Below are positions 24,038 to 32,824 of a DNA stretch of 32,824 nt, in pieces. The DNA is taken from assembly GCF_000685075.1 (NCBI RefSeq), contig NZ_BAYD01000115.1, forward strand, positions 1 to 32,824, given 5' to 3'. The notes under the pieces are model-generated. The model was not told where the DNA came from. It made no database searches and worked only from the letters and a program-made list of their open reading frames with translations. Every line of letters begins with the position of its first letter. Position 1 is the stretch's first letter. The DNA comes from Paraburkholderia oxyphila NBRC 105797 (GTDB lineage: Bacteria > Pseudomonadota > Gammaproteobacteria > Burkholderiales > Burkholderiaceae). Made by a program: the position numbers and the translations under genes.

Positions 24038-24952
24038 TCAGCCGATATGCGCACGCGCGGCCCGGCACGCAGCAAGATCCCATGCGGCGCAGCCAACGCT
24101 CTTGAAAAAGACCGGTGCTGCGGGGTTGAGGGTTCCCTTGATCGCATCGGCTAGCGCATTCACGTTGGCCCAGTCGACGCCCGCCTGAATCAGATCGCCC
24201 GCTTCATGCTTTGCGCCGGCAGGATCGTCGACAACGAGGAAGCTGCTGTCCACGGTCGCTTTGCCGACTTCCGCCGCGGCCGGCGTGAATGCGCCGACGC
24301 CGATCACAAGACGTCCGGTCCGTGCGGGGGCGGTGTAGACGGGCGACTGGCTCGTCGTGACCGTCACGACGACATCGACGGAGTCGGGAATATCGCCCTC
24401 CAGCACGCTGAGATTGGGCGCAATCGCGCGCAGCGATTCCACGAAACGTTGCGTGCTCTCCAACGTCGAGCCTCGCGCGAACATCCGTGCCTGCGGAAAG
24501 AGCGCGGCAAAGGCTTCCACATGATTGACGGCCTGCTTCCCCGTACCGATGATCAGGATCTCCTTCGGCGCGCCCGCATGCAGGCACATGACGCCGAGCG
24601 CGGTGACGGCGGCGGTCCGGCGTCCGGTGACCGTGGGGCCGTCGAGCACGAACAGCATCTCGCCCGTGAACGCGTCGCACGCAATGACCTGCCCATGGAT
24701 CGTGGGGAGCTGCCGCTTGCCGTTGCCGGGGCACACGTTGACGAGCTTGTGGATCGCAATGTCGCTCGCGCTGGAAGGCATCGAGAGCATCACGCCGCCT
24801 TCCTGCAACGGAATGACCAGGCGCTCAGGACTGACGATCTTTCCAGCTGCGTATTCCACGATGGTTTCGCGCAGCGTCTGCACGAGCGTCGGATAGTCCA
24901 GCAGCGCGGCAGTGGCGTGCGCGTCGAAAGTTTTGACTGGCGGAGTGGTCAT
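24038..24952 (-). CDS. Ornithine cyclodeaminase/mu-crystallin family, probable delta1-pyrroline-2-carboxylate reductase
   Basis: A 304-residue protein of the ornithine cyclodeaminase/mu-crystallin family. Substrate-side residues include SPERLVIP (41-48) and GRRTAAVTALG (110-120), and the NAD(P)-binding loop is ILIIGTGKQAVNHVEAF (132-148). Members act as ornithine cyclodeaminases, alanine dehydrogenases or Pyr2C/Pip2C reductases. Reduction of delta1-pyrroline-2-carboxylate to L-proline is the best fit, because a probable trans-3-hydroxyproline dehydratase gene and a FadR-type regulator lie close by. It is divergent from that regulator. Confidence 0.7.
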   Translation of the reverse strand: MTTPPVKTFDAHATAALLDYPTLVQTLRETIVEYAAGKIVSPERLVIPLQEGGVMLSMPSSASDIAIHKLVNVCPGNGKRQLPTIHGQVIACDAFTGEMLFVLDGPTVTGRRTAAVTALGVMCLHAGAPKEILIIGTGKQAVNHVEAFAALFPQARMFARGSTLESTQRFVESLRAIAPNLSVLEGDIPDSVDVVVTVTTSQSPVYTAPARTGRLVIGVGAFTPAAAEVGKATVDSSFLVVDDPAGAKHEAGDLIQAGVDWANVNALADAIKGTLNPAAPVFFKSVGCAAWDLAACRAARAHIG

Positions 24953-25124
24953 GGTCTGGGTGACTCGCGTTGGAGAAGTCGCTTAAGTGGATTCAATTTA
25001 AACCACATTTGGCTGGTTATCAATCCATGAATCCAACATATTGACCCCATCTGGCATTCGTGCAATCCACATCGGTACGGCGCGGGTCGGCAGCGGCTCC
25101 GGTGGTTTTGACGGCGCGAGTAAG

Positions 25125-25141
25125 TGGTATATTGGAGACCA
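25125..25141 (+). promoter_or_regulatory. TGGT-N9-ACCA operator before the FadR-type regulator
   Basis: TGGT and ACCA are separated by nine bases and overlap a -10-like TATATT, 20 bases before the regulator's ATG. The same dyad with the same spacing, and the same GAGACCA right half, occurs at the promoter of the transporter gene at 29752-29772. GntR/FadR-family operators commonly have the form TGGT-Nx-ACCA, so this is probably an autoregulatory site. Confidence 0.55.
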
Positions 25142-25160
25142 ACGTTTCGACCGATCCTCT

Positions 25161-25910
25161 ATGGCCTCCGCACGCATCGATTTCCCCGCGAACTTCCGCC
25201 CCCTCCAGATCTACGAGCAGGTTTCCGAAAAGATCCGCGCGGAGATCCGGGCCGGCAGATACCTTCCGGAGTCGCGCCTGCCTTCCGAGCGCGAGCTGGC
25301 TGCCTTGTTCGGCGTCGGGCGCCCGGCGGTGCGCGAGGCGATCGGGGCGCTCCAGAACGAAGGTCTCGTGCTCACGCGCCGAAATTCCGGCACCTATGTC
25401 TCGGCGAATGCCCCCGAGGTGCTGGCGCGGGTCAGCGCGCCGGCCGGCACGGCCGAAGCGAGTCTGGTCGAGGCGGATTACAGCCCCTCGGCCACGCTGG
25501 ACGTGCGCCTGATTCTCGAGCCCGCCATCGCGCGCCGGGCGGCGGCCCACAAGAAACGCGACGCGCTCGCGGAGCACTATCTCGCGCAGATGGAAACACT
25601 CACCGATGTTTCGGACCCCGAACAGCGTGCGCTATGGAACAACAGTGACCGCCTGTTTCATCGGCAGCTAGCCGTGATGACCGGCGATGCGCTGCTGGTG
25701 AAGCTCGCCCAGGAGATTGCCGACACGATGGACCAGTCCTTGTGGAAGCGTCTAAAGGACGACGGCATTTACGATCCCGCCCGCATCCGCCTCTACGTCG
25801 CGGAGCACCGGCTCATTTACGAAGCCATCGTGACCGGCGACGCAGACGCGGCCGCGTTCTACGTGGAGCAGCACATCCATCGTGTCCAGCGCGATATCGC
25901 GCCGACCTGA
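25161..25910 (+). CDS. FadR-subfamily GntR transcriptional regulator
   Basis: The 249-residue protein has an N-terminal winged helix (IYEQVSEKIRAEIRAG, then SRLPSERELAALFGVGRPAVREAIGALQNEGLV, residues about 15-70) and an all-helical FCD ligand domain (VRLILEPAIARRAAAH to VEQHIHRVQRDI). FCD domains bind small carboxylates, often with a metal held by His residues such as those in DRLFHRQL and AEHRLIYEAI. It is divergent from the Pyr2C reductase-like gene and its own upstream dyad recurs before the transporter operon, so control of hydroxyproline use is the likely role. The ribosome-binding site is weak; the start is placed where the domain begins. Confidence 0.85.
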   Translation: MASARIDFPANFRPLQIYEQVSEKIRAEIRAGRYLPESRLPSERELAALFGVGRPAVREAIGALQNEGLVLTRRNSGTYVSANAPEVLARVSAPAGTAEASLVEADYSPSATLDVRLILEPAIARRAAAHKKRDALAEHYLAQMETLTDVSDPEQRALWNNSDRLFHRQLAVMTGDALLVKLAQEIADTMDQSLWKRLKDDGIYDPARIRLYVAEHRLIYEAIVTGDADAAAFYVEQHIHRVQRDIAPT

Positions 25911-25913
25911 TCG

Positions 25914-26684
25914 TCATTCTTTGCCGGACTGCGTAGCGGCTTGCTCGATCAGCTTTGCGACGGCCGCCGGATGCGACATGTAGGCCACGTGGCTCGAATC
26001 GATCTCGACCGTCTTGCTGCCTGCGCGCTGGGTCATGAAGCGCTCCAGGTCGGGATTGATCGCGCGGTCGGCCGTTGCGACGACAGCCCAGCTCGGCTTC
26101 GTTCTCCACGCGGCGTGAGTGATCGGCACTCCGAATGATTGGGCGGCGGGCGTCACCTGCGAAATGGCCATGAAGCTGGCTTCAGACGCGGGCAAGTCGG
26201 CGGCGAAATCCGCGTGGAAATCGGCCGGATCGATGTACAGATGGCCGTCGGCGGTCGCCTTGATGGCCGTGGTTGCGGGCGGCATCTTCTTGGTCAGCTC
26301 GAGCGGCGTTTCGCCCGTGTCCGGCTGGAACGCGGCCACGTAGACGAGGCCCGCGACCTTGTCATCGTTGCCGGCCTCGGTCACCACCGCGCCGCCGTAG
26401 CTGTGGCCGACGAGGATGCTTGGGCCGTCCTGCGCATCGATCACGCGGGTGGTGGCCTTTACGTCGTCGCCGAACGAGGTTTCCGGCTCCTGCACGACGG
26501 AGACCTTGTAGCCGTCACGCGTGAGGATCTTCGAAACCGCTTGCCAGCCTGAGCCGTCGGCGAAATAGCCGTGGACGAGGACGATGTTCTTGACCGGCGC
26601 AGCCGTGGCGGCCTGCGAGCCGAGCGCGGCGGCGGAAAGGGCGAGGGCGGCGGCGATGCGGGTGAGGTATGAGGAAGTCTTCAT
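25914..26684 (-). CDS. Exported alpha/beta hydrolase
   Basis: The 256-residue protein has a cleavable signal peptide (about residues 1-28, ending ATAAP), then IVLVHGYFADGSGW (oxyanion loop) and GHSYGG, whose Ser (about 94) is the nucleophile. The catalytic His lies in the C-terminal SSHVAYMSHP. It belongs to the periplasmic esterase/EstC-like alpha/beta hydrolases; the substrate is unknown. The start has a GGAG ribosome-binding site. It is divergent from a TetR-family gene with a perfect palindrome between them, so it is probably the regulated target. It converges on the FadR-type regulator with a 3-base gap. Confidence 0.85.
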   Translation of the reverse strand: MKTSSYLTRIAAALALSAAALGSQAATAAPVKNIVLVHGYFADGSGWQAVSKILTRDGYKVSVVQEPETSFGDDVKATTRVIDAQDGPSILVGHSYGGAVVTEAGNDDKVAGLVYVAAFQPDTGETPLELTKKMPPATTAIKATADGHLYIDPADFHADFAADLPASEASFMAISQVTPAAQSFGVPITHAAWRTKPSWAVVATADRAINPDLERFMTQRAGSKTVEIDSSHVAYMSHPAAVAKLIEQAATQSGKE

Positions 26685-26743
26685 TTTCGTGCTCCAGTGG
26701 GTGAGGTAACTGAGGAACCGACAGGGGATGACCTGTTCGATGT

Positions 26744-26767
26744 AGCCATCCTACTAGTAGGATGGCT
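26744..26767. promoter_or_regulatory. Perfect 24-bp palindrome, probable TetR-type operator
   Basis: AGCCATCCTACT is followed directly by its exact reverse complement. It lies between the divergent hydrolase and TetR-family genes, 60 bases from the former and 88 from the latter. Position and symmetry suit autoregulation and control of the hydrolase. Confidence 0.75.
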
Positions 26768-26854
26768 GAGATGCAAGAAAATTTTTGCGACTCGTCATGA
26801 GGCCACGTTCCACGGTAGACTAGCGATGAATCAACCGACTAGATGGTAGGCAAA

Positions 26855-27460
26855 ATGACGGCAACTGGGGACATAACAGCAAACAGGATCGTTGCAGCGG
26901 GGCGGCAGCTCATCATGCGTCGCGGCTATAGCGGCTTTAGCTATGCGGACATCGCAGAAGCGATCGAGATTCGCAAGGCGAGCATTCACCATCACTTCCC
27001 TGCCAAAACCGATCTCGTGATCGCTGTGCTGGACGAGTGGCGGGAAGCACTCGACGCCGACGTCGAAGCACTTCAGGCGAGCGGCGCCGATGCCATTGCG
27101 CAATTGCACGCCTACATCGGGCATTGGGAGCGCTGTATCGCGGACGACACGGCGCCGTTCTGCGTAGCGGGCATGCTGGGCGCCGAGCTTCCTTCGCTGC
27201 CCGAGGAAGTGGCGCAAGCGGTGAAAATGTTCTTCGACACCCTGACTTCGTGGATTGAGCGGGTGCTCGAGTCGGGCGTGAAGGACGGCCTCATCAAACT
27301 GGGTTCATCGGCGCGAACCGAGGCTGCAACGCTGGTGTCGGTGGTTTATGGCGCCATGCTGGCCGCGCGGGTGCAGGGCAACGTCGCGCTATTCAAGGAT
27401 GTGACCGAGAGTGCCGTGGAAAGACTGGTGAAGCCGCGCAAGCGTACGCGGTCCGCCTGA
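26855..27460 (+). CDS. TetR-family transcriptional regulator
   Basis: A 201-residue protein with an N-terminal TetR helix-turn-helix (IVAAGRQLIMRRGYSGFSYA, then DIAEAIEIRKASIHHHFPAK) and a helical ligand-binding C terminus containing a conserved-type PFCVAGMLGAELPSLP segment. It probably represses the divergent exported hydrolase and itself through the 24-bp palindrome. The ATG at 26855 is preceded by GTAGG; an in-frame ATG at 26843 has no ribosome-binding site. The inducer is unknown. Confidence 0.85.
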   Translation: MTATGDITANRIVAAGRQLIMRRGYSGFSYADIAEAIEIRKASIHHHFPAKTDLVIAVLDEWREALDADVEALQASGADAIAQLHAYIGHWERCIADDTAPFCVAGMLGAELPSLPEEVAQAVKMFFDTLTSWIERVLESGVKDGLIKLGSSARTEAATLVSVVYGAMLAARVQGNVALFKDVTESAVERLVKPRKRTRSA

Positions 27461-27515
27461 TGTTCGGAGAGGCACATTGCCGTCCCGCATGCGCCTCCCC
27501 GGAAATCCTCGATGA

Positions 27516-27550
27516 ATAAAAAAGCGCACGCCGGATAACCCGGCGTGCGC
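27516..27550 (-). terminator. Intrinsic terminator after the hydroxyproline dehydratase gene
   Basis: An 11-bp perfect stem (27524-27534 with 27540-27550, GCGCACGCCGG/CCGGCGTGCGC) with loop ATAAC is followed on the minus strand by TTTTTTATTC. It stands 30 bases past the stop at 27580. Confidence 0.9.
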
Positions 27551-27579
27551 TGCAAACCCCAGGTACGGGGAGAATGGTT

Positions 27580-28587
27580 TTAACGCACGAGGAAGCCGTA
27601 GGTGAGCGGATCGCGCTCGTCGATGATCCACTGCGCGAACCCGCAGATAAAGGCCTCGCCCTCGACTTCGGGAATCACGGCGGGCATGCCGTTGACTGAC
27701 GTCTCGCGCAGAACCCTGCCTTTGAATATCGTGCCGACGATGGACTCGTTCACGAGCGTTTCGCCCGCCTTGAGCTGGCCGCGCTGATAAAGCTGCGCCA
27801 CGCGTCCGCCGGTTCCCGAGCCCGTGGGCGAGCGGTCGACTTCGCGATCGGCGAACACGCAGCAATTGGCCTGGGTCGATCCTTCATGGCGCGGCTGGTT
27901 GGCAATGATCGTCCCGTAGATGTGATTGATCTCGGGAATCCCCGGGTGCTGCACCGGAAAGGCCTTGTTGGCCGCTTCCTTGACCTCGGCGCCGAAACGG
28001 ATGAGCTGTTCGACCGCCGCCTCGCGCACCGGCAGATCGAAAGGCGCGCCGTCGACGTAGAAGTAGAACGCGCCGCCGTATGCGATATCGCCCGTGACCT
28101 TGCCGAAGCTCGGCGTTTCCACTGTCACGTCACGCTTCCAGAGGAATGACGGCACGTTCACGAAGCGCACGCCGCCGGCGTGCTCGCCGTCCCACTTGAC
28201 GAAGGCCTCGATGAAGCCGCAAGGCGCGTCGATGCCCACGCGCGTTTCGGGCACGGTCCGTTGCACCCAGCCCAGCTCGACAGCGGCCGTGGACAAGGCG
28301 ATGACGCCATGGCCGCAGTGGTCGCTATAGCCTTCGTTGTGCAGAAAGATCACACCGAAGTCGGCGCCCGGCGAGACGGGCTCGGTGAGATAGCCGCCAT
28401 ACATGTCCGCATGGCCGCGCGGCTCGAACATCAACGCGCGGCGGATATCGTCGGCGTTTTCCTTGAGCCACGCGCGGCGCTGGACGATGGTGTCGCCGGG
28501 CAGGCGCGGCAGGCCGCTCGTGACGATGCGGAAGGCCTCGCCGCCGGTGTGAACTTCGACGGTCGAAATGGTGCGTGTCGGCTTCAT
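27580..28587 (-). CDS. Proline racemase family, probable trans-3-hydroxy-L-proline dehydratase
   Basis: A 335-residue member of the proline racemase superfamily. The first catalytic Cys is kept (Cys91 in SDHCGHGV). The second, Cys in racemases and 4-hydroxyproline epimerases, is Thr255 in DRSPTGSGTGG. That Cys/Thr pair is the known mark of trans-3-hydroxy-L-proline dehydratases, which form delta1-pyrroline-2-carboxylate. The nearby ornithine cyclodeaminase-family protein could then reduce it to L-proline. The gene follows the ABC substrate-binding protein gene by about 30 bases on the same strand and ends before a strong terminator. Confidence 0.85.
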   Translation of the reverse strand: MKPTRTISTVEVHTGGEAFRIVTSGLPRLPGDTIVQRRAWLKENADDIRRALMFEPRGHADMYGGYLTEPVSPGADFGVIFLHNEGYSDHCGHGVIALSTAAVELGWVQRTVPETRVGIDAPCGFIEAFVKWDGEHAGGVRFVNVPSFLWKRDVTVETPSFGKVTGDIAYGGAFYFYVDGAPFDLPVREAAVEQLIRFGAEVKEAANKAFPVQHPGIPEINHIYGTIIANQPRHEGSTQANCCVFADREVDRSPTGSGTGGRVAQLYQRGQLKAGETLVNESIVGTIFKGRVLRETSVNGMPAVIPEVEGEAFICGFAQWIIDERDPLTYGFLVR

Positions 28588-28617
28588 GAGAATCGAATGA
28601 CCAGGCTGATGGATGAG

Positions 28618-29736
28618 TTACTGGGCATACGGCACGGGCAGGCCGTTGCGAATGACATAAACCGTCGTTGGCGCGCCTACGAGATCGCCCTTCGCGTCAA
28701 ACGAATAGGTGCCCGCGACGCCCTTGTAATGTTCTTTGGACAACTGATCGATGAGCTTTTCCTTGTCGGTGGTCGTGCCGGCCTTGACCATCGCGTCGGC
28801 CAGCATCTTCACGCCGTCGTAGTAGTTCACCGCATACACCTGGGTGTCCATATGGTAGGCGTCGTGGTACTTCTTCAGGAATTCGCGGCCTTCGGGCGTC
28901 TTGTCCAGCGCCACGCCCCCTTGAGCACAGTACACGATGGAGGCCGCATCGCCCGCGACCTTGCCCATGTCGGCCGAGCAAATGCCGTCGCCGCCGAGCA
29001 GCTTGGCGCGCAGGCCGCGCTGGCGCATCTGCTTGGCCATGGGCGCGCCCTGGGCGGCATAGCCGCCGAAGAAGATCACATCGGGATTCTCGGCCTTGAT
29101 GGTGGTGAGGATGCCAAGGAAGTCGGTCGCCTGCGAATTCGTGAACTGATGGTCCACGATCTTCAGGTTATTGGCTTTCGCGACGTCTTCGAACTGCTGC
29201 GCGACGCCCTGGCCATAGGCCGTTCTGTCGTCGATGATGGCGGCCGTTTTGGCGTGCAGCGTCTTGGCCGCGAATTCGGCCATCGTGCCGCCCAGCTGCT
29301 CGTCGCTCGCGCCGATACGGAAGATGTTCTTGAAGCCCTGCTGGGTCAGCGCGGGATTGGACGCAACCGGGAGGATCGGGATATTGGCATTGTGGTAGAC
29401 GCGCGATGCCGGGATCGCCACGCCGGAGTTGTAGGGGCCGATGACGGCGACCACGCCCTTGTCGACGAGATTCTGGGCGACCTGCACGCCCACCTTGGGG
29501 TCGGCCTGGTCGTCCTGCGAATCCAGTTTGAACGTGACCGCCTTGCCCGCGACGGTCACGTGCTGCGCGTTCAGCTCGTTGATCGCGAGGCGCGCGCCAT
29601 TCTCATTGTCCTTGCCGTTTGCGGCCTGCGGACCCGTCAGCGGCGCGGAATGCCCAATGACGACGACTTCTTGCGCGTGCGCTGCCACAGCGCCGAATGC
29701 CGAAGCAGCGACCACAGCGGTAATGAGTTGACGCAT
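28618..29736 (-). CDS. Branched-chain-type ABC transporter substrate-binding protein (LivK family)
   Basis: A 372-residue periplasmic protein with a signal peptide (MRQLITAVVAASAFGAVAAH, then AQE). A type I binding fold follows (IGHSAPLTGPQAANGKDNEN, AVIGPYNSGVAIPASRVYH, DDRTAYGQGVAQQFE). LivK-like proteins bind amino acids; co-transcription with the dehydratase suggests hydroxyproline or a related compound. No permease or ATPase gene is adjacent, so it must use components encoded elsewhere. The ATG at 29736 has a CAGGAG ribosome-binding site; a longer frame upstream lacks homology. Confidence 0.88.
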   Translation of the reverse strand: MRQLITAVVAASAFGAVAAHAQEVVVIGHSAPLTGPQAANGKDNENGARLAINELNAQHVTVAGKAVTFKLDSQDDQADPKVGVQVAQNLVDKGVVAVIGPYNSGVAIPASRVYHNANIPILPVASNPALTQQGFKNIFRIGASDEQLGGTMAEFAAKTLHAKTAAIIDDRTAYGQGVAQQFEDVAKANNLKIVDHQFTNSQATDFLGILTTIKAENPDVIFFGGYAAQGAPMAKQMRQRGLRAKLLGGDGICSADMGKVAGDAASIVYCAQGGVALDKTPEGREFLKKYHDAYHMDTQVYAVNYYDGVKMLADAMVKAGTTTDKEKLIDQLSKEHYKGVAGTYSFDAKGDLVGAPTTVYVIRNGLPVPYAQ

Positions 29737-29751
29737 GACCGGTCTCCTGAA

Positions 29752-29772
29752 ATTGGTTTTAGAGAGACCAAT
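29752..29772 (-). promoter_or_regulatory. Operator ATTGGT-N9-ACCAAT overlapping the transporter promoter
   Basis: A dyad with the same TGGT-N9-ACCA core and spacing as the one before the FadR-type regulator. It overlaps the -10 element and start region of the promoter at 29770-29798, so a bound regulator would block transcription. Confidence 0.6.
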
Positions 29773-29798
29773 GTATTTCAGTGGTGGTGCGATAGCAA
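29770..29798 (-). promoter_or_regulatory. Sigma-70-type promoter of the transporter/dehydratase operon
   Basis: On the minus strand, TTGCTA (29798-29793) and TACATT (29775-29770) are separated by 17 bases. The spacing is ideal and each box has two mismatches or fewer to the consensus. Confidence 0.55.
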
Positions 29799-29904
29799 GC
29801 ACTTTTAAAAAAGACCGCTGCCCGTGGTCCCGGGGAAAACCAGATGGGGGCCGGCGAGCGGGCATGCAGACGGTGCTCCCCGGTGTTTTCCGGCGTCCCA
29901 AAAC

Positions 29905-29945
29905 AAAACCGCCCTTGCAGCGATCTGCGCTGCAAGGGCGGTTTT
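29905..29945. terminator. Bidirectional intrinsic terminator after icd
   Basis: A 17-bp perfect inverted repeat (29905-29921 with 29929-29945) has an A-run at its left edge and a T-run at its right edge, with the GC-rich core CCGCCCTTGCAGC. It lies 80 bases past the icd stop on the minus strand and also faces rightward. Confidence 0.88.
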
Positions 29946-30024
29946 CATGAGGCGAGGCGCCTCGTGCCGAACGAGGCCGGGCAGGGTGGTGGACCCAGCC
30001 CAGCCTCCCGGCTTCGCGCGAGGC

Positions 30025-32268
<2,244 letters not shown>

Positions 32269-32567
32269 CGGCTTCTTGGCGGGGTTCAAAAACGGGGTGA
32301 AGACACCACCGGCTGCGCGCAGTCGGCGAAACACCTGGATTTTGCCTCAATTTGAGGAGACCTGGGGGCTTACTGTCCATCAATTTCATAATATGGAATG
32401 CCGTTGCGGGAACTCGTTTGGGCTGGAAGCCGGGCGGTTTGGCCCGGATCGGGCGGCCATGCGATGAAAACGTTGCCACGGCGAAAGCCCGCCGTGCAAG
32501 GGCTTGCGGGATGTTGCGGGCGATCTTTCCGTGTCCGAAGGGTTTTCTTGTTTTGGATCCAGATTAC

Positions 32568-32595
32568 TTGTCAATCTGGTAAAGACCCTTATAAA
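32568..32595 (+). promoter_or_regulatory. Sigma-70-type promoter pointing out of the window
   Basis: TTGTCA (32568-32573) and TATAAA (32590-32595) are separated by 16 bases. Transcription would start near 32602 and run toward the right edge, divergent from icd. Confidence 0.5.
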
Positions 32596-32642
32596 TCGAG
32601 GCGTGAATCGTGCAGTCTTATAGAAGAATTTTTTGCCGGCGG

Positions 32643-32664
32643 CGGCCGTTGTCGGGCCGTTTTT
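32643..32664 (+). terminator. Weak terminator-like hairpin downstream of the rightward promoter
   Basis: CGGCC (32643-32647) pairs with GGCCG (32655-32659) over a seven-base loop and is followed by five T's. It would end a short transcript of roughly 60 nt, or act as an attenuator in a leader. The stem is short. Confidence 0.35.
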
Positions 32665-32824
32665 GTCTGTGCCGCGGCAAGCGGGGTTGGGGCTCAATTC
32701 ATCCTGAACTCGGGGGCGACCTCTTCCGGCGTTTTTCCGGTCTGGGCGCCGTTGCCGTTAAGATCAGGGTTCGCTGGGGGCCTTGCGGCGTTGGCCTTAA
32801 CTTGTTTTCGCGGCGGGCCGCAGG

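Larger units (their letters stand above)
32335..32824. other. Region upstream of icd, no gene seen
   Basis: This 490-bp stretch must contain the icd promoter (minus strand), but no clear pair of boxes was found for it. On the plus strand it holds a promoter and a small hairpin, listed separately. No reading frame with a ribosome-binding site or family resemblance is seen; a gene starting beyond the right edge is likely. Confidence 0.5.

Noticed and set aside
23835..24188. 117-residue plus-strand frame across the GGDEF remnant and the end of the cyclodeaminase-family gene
   Set aside because: It overlaps two minus-strand coding remnants, has no ribosome-binding site and no recognised motif.

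Overview
The window looks like a chromosomal segment of a Burkholderiaceae bacterium (Burkholderia/Paraburkholderia-type). The evidence is the very GC-rich backbone with strong third-position GC, a xanthomonadin-like aryl polyene locus that includes a XanB2-type chorismatase, a monomeric NADP isocitrate dehydrogenase, and an NtrC/sigma-54-style nirBD locus. No tRNA, rRNA, insertion sequence, integrase or CRISPR array was seen.

Layout. (1) 1-11670: most of an aryl polyene (xanthomonadin-type pigment) locus in two divergent arms. The minus-strand arm (7619 down to 1) encodes a membrane protein, an AMP-ligase fused to a hot-dog dehydratase, an LpxL-type acyltransferase, a LolA-like carrier, an MMPL exporter, and the start of a further gene that runs off the left end. 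The plus-strand arm (8327-11670) encodes an acyl carrier protein, a FabG-like ketoreductase, the chorismatase and a family 2 glycosyltransferase. No ketosynthase is in view; it probably lies to the left. (2) 11775-18558: a distinctly AT-richer insert that looks like a compact, undescribed RiPP (ribosomal peptide) locus. It has a 91-residue precursor with four near-identical 17-residue repeats. A perfect hairpin follows, then a tightly overlapping five-gene operon: JmjC/cupin-type Fe(II) oxygenase, MFS exporter, class I methyltransferase, an unrecognised 231-residue protein, and a methyltransferase with a DUF2087-like tail. A divergent alpha/beta hydrolase stands on the other side of the precursor promoter region. 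This is the most interesting part of the window. (3) 18573-23004: siroheme methyltransferase gene cobA, divergent from nirBD (assimilatory nitrite reductase). The nirB leader carries an NtrC-type dyad, a sigma-54 promoter, ANTAR-type hexaloop hairpins and an intrinsic terminator, so control probably combines nitrogen status with nitrate-dependent antitermination. (4) 23141-29736: a small membrane protein, a decayed diguanylate cyclase, and a probable trans-3-hydroxy-L-proline catabolic locus. That locus has a Pyr2C reductase-like gene, a FadR-type regulator, an ABC substrate-binding protein and a proline-racemase-family dehydratase. It surrounds an exported hydrolase/TetR divergent pair with a perfect 24-bp operator-like palindrome. 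A TGGT-N9-ACCA dyad occurs both before the FadR-type regulator and on the promoter of the transporter/dehydratase operon. (5) 30025-32268: monomeric isocitrate dehydrogenase, followed by a 5' region with a plus-strand promoter pointing out of the window.

All calls come from reading the sequence and recalling protein families; no database search was run. Starts were chosen by ribosome-binding sites, overlaps and where family homology begins.
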